A stretch of DNA of 5,908 nucleotides from an uncultured Nitrospina sp. (GTDB lineage: Bacteria > Nitrospinota > Nitrospinia > Nitrospinales > VA-1): contig CATMOP010000141.1 of the NCBI GenBank assembly GCA_950072225.1, positions 1 to 5,908 of the forward strand. Direction: 5' to 3'. Below the pieces are notes generated by a model. It ran no database searches. It was not told the DNA's origin and saw nothing but the letters and a program-made list of their open reading frames with translations. The position numbers and the translations under genes are program-made. Below are positions 1 through 5,853 of this stretch, piece by piece; within the stretch, counting starts at the first letter, position 1; the number at the start of each line of letters is the position of its first letter.

Positions 1-40
1 AAGAGGCCCAGGTAGCCAGCACTCAGACGGAATAGACCGC

Positions 41-2278
41 ATGGGAGGATTCTGGATATTCGCCGCCGTTGCCTTGGTGGTGCTGAGCGCCCCTCTCAAT
101 TCGCCGCCGCTGCTGCTCACCGGCACTCTGGTCCTGCTCCTGGCGCTGCTCTCCCACTGGTGGGCCCGATACTCCCTGGTCAATGTAGAGTACCGACACT
201 GGCTGAGCTCCTATCGGATATTCGTGGGCGAGGATGTCCAGTTCACCATCCAGCTCACCAATCAAAAGTTCCTGCCCCTGCCGTGGGTCCACGTAACCGG
301 TGAACTGCCCAGAGACGTGGCTCCAATACAGGGTCGGCTCTCCGCGGCGCAAGATCAGTCCAGAGGCATCCTATCCAGCCTGCTATCCATGAGCTGGTAC
401 CATCGCACCTCCCGGCACTACACCCTGCGTGGCCGACACCGTGGCCACTACTTCCTAGGTCCAGTCAGAATCCGCTCCGGTGATCTGTTCGGCATGTTCA
501 CCAGTGAGATGAACATAGAGCGTGACCAGTACATCTCCGTATATCCACCGATACTGCCCCTGGCACCCACCCAGCTACCGTCAGGAGAGCCGTACGGCAG
601 CATCCGTGCGCGCAAGACCCTTGTGGACGACATCACCCGGCCTATGGGCAGCCGGGAGTACGCGGTTGGAGACACCCTTCGTTACATCCACTGGAAGGCA
701 ACTGCACATACTGGGCGACTCCAGACCAAGGTCTTTGACGCGTCCACTACAGCCAATTTCGTTCTCATGGGTTACGGCACCGGCGCAATCATGTCCGTTC
801 CTGCTCACGACCAGAGGGATTTGGATTTTGCCCGTCAATATCATTTGCCTGTCCGGGTGGTCATTGAACCCGAAACCCGATCGCTGGATGCAGATACTAT
901 GGTGGAAGCGTTCACCGCCGATGGCACTATGGTGCATTCCGATAATTTTGATGGCTTGGTCGGCCAGGAAGCACGCAGGATGGTTTGTGAATTTCTGGAA
1001 AGAGAAGGCATCGGAAAAGCCACGATCAATTACCGGCTTCGCGATTGGGGCGTTTCCCGGCAAAGATACTGGGGAACACCTATTCCGGTTATCCATTGTC
1101 CTGATTGTGGAATCGTGCCAGTTCCCGAAAACCAACTGCCGGTCGAGTTGCCCCTTGACGCACAATTAGGAGAAAATGGGCAGTCCCCTTTGCATAGCCT
1201 GGAATCCTTCTACAAAACTTCCTGCCCGAAATGCGGGGCCAATGCCCGCCGCGATACCGACACGCTGGATACTTTTGTTTGCTCTTCCTGGTATTTTTAC
1301 CGCTACACCTCACCCCGATTGGAGCAGGCTCCTTTCAGCAAAAAGAACAGCGATTACTGGATGCCGATTGACCAATATGTCGGCGGCATTGAACACGCTA
1401 TTTTACATCTCCTTTATTCCAGGTTCTTCAACCTGGTGTTGAATGATCTTGGGCTGACACAGGCCCCGGAACCTTTTGCCCACCTGCTGGCACAGGGTAT
1501 GGTCATCAAGGACGGAGCTAAAATGTCCAAGTCCAAAGGGAATGTCGTGGACCCGGACAAAATCATCAGCGCCTATGGTGCCGACACCGCAAGAATATTC
1601 ATCCTGTTCGCCGCTCCGCCTGTGAAAGATTTGGAATGGAGTGACCAGGGCGTGGAAGGATCCTCGCGGTTTTTAAATAGAGTCTGGCGCATATTCGGCG
1701 AATTTGTCGAAGCAATCAAAACCGTAAAATTGCCCGGGGAATCTTTTACGACCACTGTTCCCGAAATCAAAGCTCTTCGGCGAATGACCCATATCACCAT
1801 AAGACGGGTGACAGATGATATTGCAACCAGAATGCAGTTCAATACTGCAATTGCCGCAATTATGGAATTGGTCAATCATCTCTTCAGCTTCAAGGATTGG
1901 TGGAAAAATAAAAACAATCAGAATGAAACATCACAGATGGCTCTGCGGGAAGCTCTGGAAACCTTGATTCTGACACTGTCGCCTTTCGCTCCACACATTG
2001 CAGAAGAATTAGGATCACTGATTGGACTTTCTAAAACCCTGGATCAGACAGCTTGGCCACAATACATAGAGTCCCTGACACAAACGGATGAAATCTTGAT
2101 CGTCCTCCAGGTCAATGGTAAAGTGAGACAGAAAATTTCTGTCGAGTCTGGTATCAGCGATGACGATTTAAAAACCCGATCCCTTGAAGACCTAAAAATC
2201 AAGGAATGGACCCAGGGCAAAGAGGTCAAAAAGGTCATCGTCATTCCCAAAAAACTTGTGAACATCGTTGTCCAATGA
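41..2278 (+). CDS. leuS: Chimeric ORF: DUF58 N-terminal part joined to C-terminal ~505 residues of leucyl-tRNA synthetase
   Basis: Residues 1-237 look like a truncated DUF58 protein: two hydrophobic N-terminal segments (about residues 4-40), then the family signature YAVGDTLRYIHWKATA near residues 206-222. From residue 238 (ANFVLMGYGTGAIMSVP) the protein is class I leucyl-tRNA synthetase, which charges tRNA-Leu in the cytoplasm. Visible LeuRS parts are the end of the CP1 editing domain with its conserved Asp (D257 in VPAHDQRD), the DWGVSRQRYWG block, two CPxC pairs (C353/C356, C395/C398) typical of a zinc site, the KMSKS loop (residues 494-498), the anticodon-binding helical domain and the C-terminal domain. 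By comparison with the ~860-residue E. coli enzyme, about 325 N-terminal residues are absent, including the HIGH motif and half of the editing domain, so this product cannot be a working LeuRS. The DUF58 part also lacks its C-terminal half. The frame is open leftwards from position 41 to the window edge, so the ATG is only the first in-window start; no good ribosome binding site precedes it. Confidence 0.85.
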   Translation: MGGFWIFAAVALVVLSAPLNSPPLLLTGTLVLLLALLSHWWARYSLVNVEYRHWLSSYRIFVGEDVQFTIQLTNQKFLPLPWVHVTGELPRDVAPIQGRLSAAQDQSRGILSSLLSMSWYHRTSRHYTLRGRHRGHYFLGPVRIRSGDLFGMFTSEMNIERDQYISVYPPILPLAPTQLPSGEPYGSIRARKTLVDDITRPMGSREYAVGDTLRYIHWKATAHTGRLQTKVFDASTTANFVLMGYGTGAIMSVPAHDQRDLDFARQYHLPVRVVIEPETRSLDADTMVEAFTADGTMVHSDNFDGLVGQEARRMVCEFLEREGIGKATINYRLRDWGVSRQRYWGTPIPVIHCPDCGIVPVPENQLPVELPLDAQLGENGQSPLHSLESFYKTSCPKCGANARRDTDTLDTFVCSSWYFYRYTSPRLEQAPFSKKNSDYWMPIDQYVGGIEHAILHLLYSRFFNLVLNDLGLTQAPEPFAHLLAQGMVIKDGAKMSKSKGNVVDPDKIISAYGADTARIFILFAAPPVKDLEWSDQGVEGSSRFLNRVWRIFGEFVEAIKTVKLPGESFTTTVPEIKALRRMTHITIRRVTDDIATRMQFNTAIAAIMELVNHLFSFKDWWKNKNNQNETSQMALREALETLILTLSPFAPHIAEELGSLIGLSKTLDQTAWPQYIESLTQTDEILIVLQVNGKVRQKISVESGISDDDLKTRSLEDLKIKEWTQGKEVKKVIVIPKKLVNIVVQ
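749..775 (+). other. Junction between DUF58 and LeuRS sequence
   Basis: Upstream of this point the translation follows DUF58 (GRLQTKVFDASTT); downstream it follows LeuRS without interruption. The codons for ANFV (752-763) belong to the conserved LeuRS stretch (ANFVLM.YGTGA). They could also suit the hydrophobic strand that follows K-x-F in DUF58 proteins, so a short shared sequence may have guided the join. The frame is kept across it. GC content and codon choice change here, from GC-rich to nearly balanced. A natural fusion is possible but unlikely, because both partners are truncated inside their folded domains. Confidence 0.75.
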
Positions 2279-2799
2279 AACAAATCTGGGTTCCGTTTAA
2301 ATTCTGGATACTGCTTGGCATCGCCCTGCTCGCAAATGGATGCGGGTATCACTTGGTGGGAACCGGTTCTTCCCTGCCTTCGCATTTAAAAACCCTCTTC
2401 ATACCTCTGTTTGCCAATAGTTCTTCGGAACCGGAAATTCACCGGGAATTGACAAGTGCCATTATTAATTCCTTCATTACAGATGGAAGGATTAAAATTG
2501 TCCGGAAAGGTAATTCCGACATGGTGATGAAGGGCAGCCTTTTATATTATGATTTGAGTGCCGTCGCCTTCAGCTCCAGCGATTTTGCCTCGGATTACAT
2601 CGTAAAACTGGGCGTGGAGGTTGAAGTGATCGACAAGGTTAATGACAAATCTTATATGAAAAACAAATTCACAACCAAATGGGACTACAAAGCCACCTCT
2701 GATATTGTCGATACAGAATCGGCCCGGCTTGCTGCTCTGGAAGAAGCTTACAAAGAACTGGGCAACCGCCTGGTGAGCCTGCTCATTGATCAGTTTTAA
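2275..2799 (+). CDS. lptE: LPS-assembly lipoprotein LptE
   Basis: LptE is an outer-membrane lipoprotein that plugs and helps fold the LptD barrel, which inserts lipopolysaccharide in the outer leaflet. The 174-residue product starts with a charged/hydrophobic signal peptide (MKQIWVPFKFWILLGIALLA) followed by NGC; C23 is the likely lipidated cysteine, although the lipobox (A-N-G-C) is not the textbook L-A/S-G/A-C. The CGYHLVG start of the mature protein is the usual LptE hallmark. A central strand pattern (YIVKLGVEVEVID) and a C-terminal helix (SARLAALEEAYKELGNRLV) also fit. The ATG at 2275 is chosen because it overlaps the leuS stop as ATGA, suggesting translational coupling, and because it puts the signal peptide at the N-terminus; an in-frame ATG at 2206 lies within leuS and would bury it. 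Length is normal for the family. Confidence 0.88.
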   Translation: MKQIWVPFKFWILLGIALLANGCGYHLVGTGSSLPSHLKTLFIPLFANSSSEPEIHRELTSAIINSFITDGRIKIVRKGNSDMVMKGSLLYYDLSAVAFSSSDFASDYIVKLGVEVEVIDKVNDKSYMKNKFTTKWDYKATSDIVDTESARLAALEEAYKELGNRLVSLLIDQF

Positions 2800-2813
2800 T
2801 CCTATATTTCACC

Positions 2814-3809
2814 GTGACCCCTGATAATTTAATCCTGAAAATTTCCAAAGGGCAAATGGAACCTTTCTATTTTCTCCATGGGCCGGAAACCTTTTACCAA
2901 ACCGAAGTCATCCAGGCTCTGATCCAAAAATGCATCACCGAAGATAATCGGTACTTTAATCTGGAAACCTTCGATGCCCGGGAAAGTACGGTGAACCACT
3001 GGCTGGGATCGGCCAGGACGCTCTCTTTCCTGGGTGGAATAAAACTGGTGGTGGTACGTAATCTGCACGAGGCCATCCCGAAAGACCAAGACGCCCAAAC
3101 CCTCATTGACTACGCACAGTCCCCCATTCCTGAAGCCTGTGTAGTCATTACCGCCGATAAGGTGGACCGCAAAAGAAAATTATTCAAAACCCTAACAGGG
3201 CTGAAAACAGCAGTCGCCTGTGAAGCCCCTAAAGAAAATGAACTGGCAAGCTGGCTCCGAAAACGGGCTGGAGAAACAGGTTATTCGCTATCCCCTGATG
3301 CGGCACGTTTTTTGGTAAACAGGATGGGAGCCCGGCCGGGAATCCTCGCGAAAGAATTGGAAAAAACTCTTCTCTATGCGGGAAAAAATGAATCCGTTTC
3401 AGAAAAGGATGTCTCTGAAGTGGTGGGAGAAAGCAAGCTGGAAAATGTTTTTGCCCTCACCGATGCATTGAAAACAAAAAATCCGGAAAAAGCTCTCCGC
3501 CTACTCAACAACCAAATCGACCACGGGGAAGAACCCATAAAAATCCTGGGTACCATAGCCTGGCAACTTCGAATGATCTGGCAGGTAAAACATTACCAGC
3601 AAAAAAACCTGCCATCAGGTCAGATTGCGAAAGCAATGGGAGCCAATCCTTATATAGTCGAAAAAGCTTTGCAACACACTCGCCGGTTCAGCACACAACA
3701 ACTGCGCAGTGGATATTTGGAATTGGTAAACGCAGATCGAAGTCTGAAGTCCACTACCAAGGACCCCATGGCAGTGATGCAAACCTTGATCCTCAACCTC
3801 TGCTGCTAA
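2814..3809 (+). CDS. holA: DNA polymerase III subunit delta (clamp loader)
   Basis: The delta subunit opens the sliding beta clamp within the clamp-loader complex of the replicative polymerase. The 331-residue protein has the family's N-terminal block (KGQMEPFYFLHGPETFYQTEVI, residues 12-33), the strand pair around GGIKLVVVRNLHEA, a VVITADKVDRKRKLFK segment in the AAA+-like fold, the ELEKTLLYAG region, and the C-terminal helical collar (NVFALTDALKTKNPEKALRLLN, then LGTIAWQLRMIWQVK). Delta proteins do not bind ATP, and no Walker A motif is visible. The start is GTG at 2814, 14 bases after the lptE stop. The next ATG (2856) would remove residues before the conserved KG segment, so GTG is preferred, though no clear Shine-Dalgarno precedes it. 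The leuS-lptE-holA order is the same as in E. coli and supports the call. Confidence 0.88.
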   Translation: MTPDNLILKISKGQMEPFYFLHGPETFYQTEVIQALIQKCITEDNRYFNLETFDARESTVNHWLGSARTLSFLGGIKLVVVRNLHEAIPKDQDAQTLIDYAQSPIPEACVVITADKVDRKRKLFKTLTGLKTAVACEAPKENELASWLRKRAGETGYSLSPDAARFLVNRMGARPGILAKELEKTLLYAGKNESVSEKDVSEVVGESKLENVFALTDALKTKNPEKALRLLNNQIDHGEEPIKILGTIAWQLRMIWQVKHYQQKNLPSGQIAKAMGANPYIVEKALQHTRRFSTQQLRSGYLELVNADRSLKSTTKDPMAVMQTLILNLCC

Positions 3810-4034
3810 CCGCAGGGGCAACTAGCAATAGCATTCACTAGCTAGAAAAGAGCTATCTCGGCTTAAAAGGCTCTTGTCTCATTCCCTCCCACGCGTGGTA
3901 TCTCTTCATTTGCCTTTACCCTTCCAGGGCATGAATGCTTAGGAAGAATATAACGCATGCCCCGAAGGGGTAGGAGTGGGTGGCTAGCAATCGTTCTTCT
4001 TGGCTTGATGAGTCCTTGCAATCTGCCTCCCCTG
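3810..4034. other. Gene-free stretch between convergent holA and rpsT, with several small palindromes
   Basis: No credible coding region is present; open frames here have no recognisable motif or start signal. The stretch holds a perfect 10-base palindrome CCACGCGTGG (3889-3898), a CCCC-GAA-GGGG mini-hairpin (3960-3970), GCAT-GA-ATGC (3929-3938), and CCCC-TGCTAA-GGGG (4029-4042), which runs into the last codons of rpsT. It also contains the terminator-like inverted repeat listed separately. The density of small G/C-rich palindromes suggests remnants of an intergenic repeat, but no repeat copy can be confirmed inside the window. Confidence 0.4.
3847..3876 (-). terminator. Possible terminator between holA and rpsT
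   Basis: AAGAGC (3848-3853) and GCTCTT (3870-3875) form a 6-base inverted repeat with a 16-base loop. Read on the minus strand, the second arm runs into GCTCTTTTCT, giving a short T tract as in an intrinsic terminator for rpsT. On the plus strand (for holA) the following TTGTCTCATT is a poor T tract. The long loop and modest stem make this a weak call. Confidence 0.3.
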
Positions 4035-4298
4035 CTAAGGGGTGCGGTTGACCAAACGGGTGAGACTGGAAATTTTGCGGGATGCGGCGCGGGAGTGGAG
4101 TATGCCCTTACCACCAACCTTGGCGATGATTTTCTCGGCGATCTTTAATTCTTTCTGGGCCTGCTCTTTATTGCCAGCCTCAGCTTCGTTACGCACTTTT
4201 TTGGACACCGTCTTGACCAGGGTGCGGTACCCTTTGTTCCTTTCATTTCTCTTATGGTTTTGCCGGTTGCGTTTCAATGCAGATTTATGATTAGCCAA
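4035..4298 (-). CDS. rpsT: 30S ribosomal protein S20 (TTG start)
   Basis: S20 is a small basic primary-binding protein of the 30S subunit that contacts 16S rRNA. The 87-residue product matches the family throughout: MANHKSALKRNRQ at the N-terminus, a lysine/arginine-rich helix (RTLVKTVSKKVRNEAEAG), the AQKELKIAEKIIAKVGGKGILH segment split by its G-K-G turn, and ASRKISSLTRLVNR at the end. It has the same length as E. coli S20. The start codon is TTG (4298-4296), fixed by the conserved MANHKS start and by an AAAGGAG placed 6 bases upstream. E. coli rpsT also starts with UUG, where this start matters for autogenous control. The gene faces holA and lies downstream of the hpt gene on the same strand, but has its own strong promoter. 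Confidence 0.96.
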   Translation of the reverse strand: MANHKSALKRNRQNHKRNERNKGYRTLVKTVSKKVRNEAEAGNKEQAQKELKIAEKIIAKVGGKGILHSRAASRKISSLTRLVNRTP

Positions 4299-4304
4299 AA
4301 ACTA

Positions 4305-4311
4305 CTCCTTT
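4305..4311 (-). promoter_or_regulatory. Ribosome binding site of rpsT
   Basis: AAAGGAG on the minus strand, 6 bases before the TTG codon. This near-ideal Shine-Dalgarno sequence decides in favour of the non-ATG start. Confidence 0.85.
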
Positions 4312-4371
4312 ATATTGGGAGTTGAAAACACGTCTATCCCAGATTGGGCGACAGATAATAGCGAATTAATT

Positions 4372-4400
4372 TTTATACTTTATTCCTTCTAAGTTGTCAA
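4372..4400 (-). promoter_or_regulatory. Sigma-70-type promoter of rpsT
   Basis: On the minus strand TTGACA (4400-4395, perfect -35) is followed after exactly 17 bases by TATAAA (4377-4372, one mismatch to the -10 consensus). Transcription would begin near 4365, leaving a leader of roughly 67 bases before the TTG start. Such a near-consensus promoter fits a highly expressed ribosomal protein gene. Confidence 0.8.
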
Positions 4401-4433
4401 GTTGTAGAAACCATATCCGTGTTTAACAGGAGC

Positions 4434-4460
4434 AAAAGATTATCCACCTTCTGAAGGCGG
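4434..4460 (-). terminator. Terminator-like hairpin overlapping the hpt stop codon
   Basis: On the minus strand CCGCCTT-CAG-AAGGTGG (4460-4444) forms a 7-base-pair stem with one G-U pair and a 3-base loop, followed by ATAATCTTTT. The stem lies in the last codons of hpt, and the T-rich part contains its TAA stop. It would separate the signalling operon from the rpsT promoter that begins about 35 bases further on. Confidence 0.45.
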
Positions 4461-4805
4461 GGGGAGGGACTTGAGATATTCCAGCAACCTTTCAAACTCT
4501 TTTTTAAAAACTTTATAAAGCTGGGGTGTCTGGCTCAGGTCTTTATTCCGGCCAGCCCGTTCCAACTGGAGCGCCGCCTCACGGACAGGCCCCGCACAAA
4601 TATTGGCAGAAGCTCCTTTTAGGGCATGCGCCCTTTCTTCTACCTCGTGGGCATCCCCTGCCTCCAAGGCAAAAAGAAGTTGCCGGGAATGCTCGATAGC
4701 ATCTTCAAGGTACGCCACTACAATCTCGAGGAAAAGCTCTTCATCATCATCACAAAGTTCTAAAGCGGCCTGCTTATTCAGGACTGGTTCCTGCTCATCC
4801 GGCAT
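4440..4805 (-). CDS. Hpt (histidine phosphotransfer) domain protein
   Basis: This 121-residue protein is a stand-alone Hpt domain, which passes phosphoryl groups between receiver domains in a multistep phosphorelay. The phosphorylatable histidine is H60 in the classical RAHALKGASANI motif (residues 58-69). It is preceded by the DDDEELFLEIVVAYLEDA helix and followed by a helix pair (VREAALQLERAGRNKDL and a C-terminal FKKEFERLLEYLKSL), the expected four-helix bundle. The short PPPSEGG tail is encoded by the terminator-like hairpin. The ATG overlaps the end of the upstream receiver gene by 11 bases, so the two are probably translated together and the receiver is a likely partner. No strong Shine-Dalgarno is visible, in keeping with coupling. 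The input kinase and final target are not known from the window. Confidence 0.9.
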   Translation of the reverse strand: MPDEQEPVLNKQAALELCDDDEELFLEIVVAYLEDAIEHSRQLLFALEAGDAHEVEERAHALKGASANICAGPVREAALQLERAGRNKDLSQTPQLYKVFKKEFERLLEYLKSLPPPSEGG

Positions 4806-5172
4806 GGTTTTGATCCAGCAAGGCTTGAATTTTTCCTAACAGGCGTTTGATATCTACTGGCTTGGTATCATAATCATCGCAACCGGCATTGATGGCCTTA
4901 TCCCGGTCGGGGGTCATGGCGTGGGCGGAAAGGCCCAAAACAGGAATGGACTTGGTTTCAGGATCATCTTTCAGATTACGGACGGCTTCCCATCCATCCA
5001 TCACCGGTAGGCTCATATCCATAAGAATCAGGTTGGGCGATTCGGAACGGGCCATATTTACACCTTCCTGGCCGTCCACGGCAATGAGAACCTCAAAGCC
5101 CTTGCGCTCCAAGCGCCGGCAAAGCATGTCCCGGTTCAATTCATTGTCTTCAACGAGAAGGATTTGGGTCAT
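4795..5172 (-). CDS. Single-domain response regulator (CheY/DivK type)
   Basis: This 125-residue protein is a receiver domain with no output domain. All key residues are present: the acidic pair E8/D9 (LLVEDNELNRD), phosphoacceptor D52 in LILMDMSLPVMDG, switch S82 in LGLSAHAM, and K104 in DTKPVD. The VEDNELNRDML opening and the DxxLPxMDGWE pattern resemble DivK-like receivers and those attached to hybrid kinases, which typically work with Hpt proteins. The hpt gene overlaps its 3' end by 11 bases, supporting a receiver-Hpt pair. A near-consensus promoter lies about 70 bases upstream, so this gene starts its own transcription unit. There is no good Shine-Dalgarno close to the ATG (5172-5170). 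The output could be protein-protein signalling; the target cannot be read from the sequence. Confidence 0.92.
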   Translation of the reverse strand: MTQILLVEDNELNRDMLCRRLERKGFEVLIAVDGQEGVNMARSESPNLILMDMSLPVMDGWEAVRNLKDDPETKSIPVLGLSAHAMTPDRDKAINAGCDDYDTKPVDIKRLLGKIQALLDQNHAG

Positions 5173-5241
5173 TTAAATACTTTGATCCCAGCCTGTTATT
5201 TTCAAATTCTCTAGGATCAGCACGCTAATTTTTTAAGGCGT

Positions 5242-5270
5242 ATTATAGGGAATTTTGCAGACTTTGTCAT
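5242..5270 (-). promoter_or_regulatory. Sigma-70-type promoter of the receiver-hpt operon
   Basis: On the minus strand ATGACA (5270-5265, five of six -35 bases) is spaced by 17 bases from a perfect TATAAT (5247-5242). The predicted transcript would start near 5235 and have a leader of about 60 bases before the ATG at 5172. The promoter lies in the 225-base gap between the two regulator genes (5173-5397), in which I see no gene. Confidence 0.7.
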
Positions 5271-5397
5271 GCCGGGTTTTATAGTATCCTGCCTCCGAAC
5301 TCGATTCAAGCCCCATCTAATAATCTGCGGGAGCATTAAGATCTCCCAATTGTGCCATTTTTCCCAATAGAGGGTGAAAAGCTTAGCGAAACATTCC

Positions 5398-5853
5398 CTA
5401 GGGATAAAGAAGGATCGAAGACCAGAAAAGACAAATGGCTTTTTTAAATTGTTCGATTTCATGGGAACCTTCTGGTTTTTTCAAATAGCTGTTGGCTCCA
5501 TTTTCATAGGCATGCAGAACATCCGTGGAAGAGGAAGAAGTGGTCAACATGATGGTAGGAAGTTTTTTCAAACTGGGGTCTTTCTTGATAATTTTTGCCA
5601 CCTCCAAGCCGTTTTTCTTGGGAATTCTGATATCCAGAAAAACCAGGTCTGGGTCAGGGTACTTGGTCTCATCCTGATATTCCCCCCTCCGGAACAAATA
5701 GTCCACCGCTTGCTCACCATCTTGCACCCAATGGATCGAGGTTTCTTCACAACAACTCTTCATGATAGCTTCTAAAAATTTATAACCGTCGGCATCATCC
5801 TCCACCACCAATACCGAAACTTTGTCTTTAGTGTTTTCAACTGCTCTAATCAT
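5398..5853 (-). CDS. Response regulator, Rcp1-type receiver domain
   Basis: This 151-residue stand-alone receiver has the acidic residues E18/D19/D20 (VVEDDADGYKF), phosphoacceptor D74 in LVFLDIRIPKKNG, switch threonines T104/T105 (MLTTSSS) and K126 (YLKKPEG). The insertion between strand 2 and D74 (DYLFRRGEYQDE) and the PKKNGLEVAKIIKKDPSLKKLP segment are typical of Rcp1-like regulators, usually paired with PAS, GAF or phytochrome-type histidine kinases. The C-terminus (QFKKAICLFWSSILLYP) keeps the family's aromatic W and final P. There is no DNA-binding domain. The ATG (5853-5851) overlaps the apparent stop of the upstream kinase as ATGA, and AAAGG lies 8 bases before it. The kinase is the natural phosphodonor. 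Confidence 0.9.
   Translation of the reverse strand: MIRAVENTKDKVSVLVVEDDADGYKFLEAIMKSCCEETSIHWVQDGEQAVDYLFRRGEYQDETKYPDPDLVFLDIRIPKKNGLEVAKIIKKDPSLKKLPTIMLTTSSSSTDVLHAYENGANSYLKKPEGSHEIEQFKKAICLFWSSILLYP

Noticed and set aside
3..35. Possible C-terminal tail of an upstream gene (EAQVASTQTE, stop at 33-35) just before the DUF58 ATG.
   Set aside because: Only ten codons are visible and no motif can be recognised; a second frame also ends nearby at 13-15, so neither can be called.
581..1165. Long open frame on the minus strand within the DUF58/LeuRS gene, and a plus-strand one at 522-1169.
   Set aside because: Both run across the junction in other frames, show no domain motif and lie opposite or inside well-recognised protein sequence, so they are shadows.
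2206..2274. Upstream in-frame ATG for lptE, which would add 23 residues.
   Set aside because: It lies inside leuS and would place hydrophilic residues before the lipoprotein signal peptide; the ATGA overlap start at 2275 is better.
3863..4117. Minus-strand open frame of 84 codons overlapping the end of rpsT.
   Set aside because: It overlaps the certain rpsT gene in another frame, has no ribosome binding site, and its proline/arginine-rich translation looks like translated G/C-rich repeat sequence.
5182..5220. Inverted repeat TGATCC...GGATCA in the leader of the receiver gene, considered as an operator or riboswitch stem.
   Set aside because: The stem is 6 bases with a 25-base loop and no similarity to a known regulatory RNA; it is likely chance.
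5329..5347. GGGAG-9-CTCCC hairpin downstream of the Rcp1-type regulator, considered as a terminator.
   Set aside because: The stem is only 5 bases and on the minus strand it is not followed by a T tract.
5217..5462. Minus-strand open frame of 81 codons covering the gap between the two regulator genes.
   Set aside because: It overlaps the end of the Rcp1-type regulator in another frame and contains the -10/-35 elements of the receiver-hpt promoter; its translation has no recognisable features.
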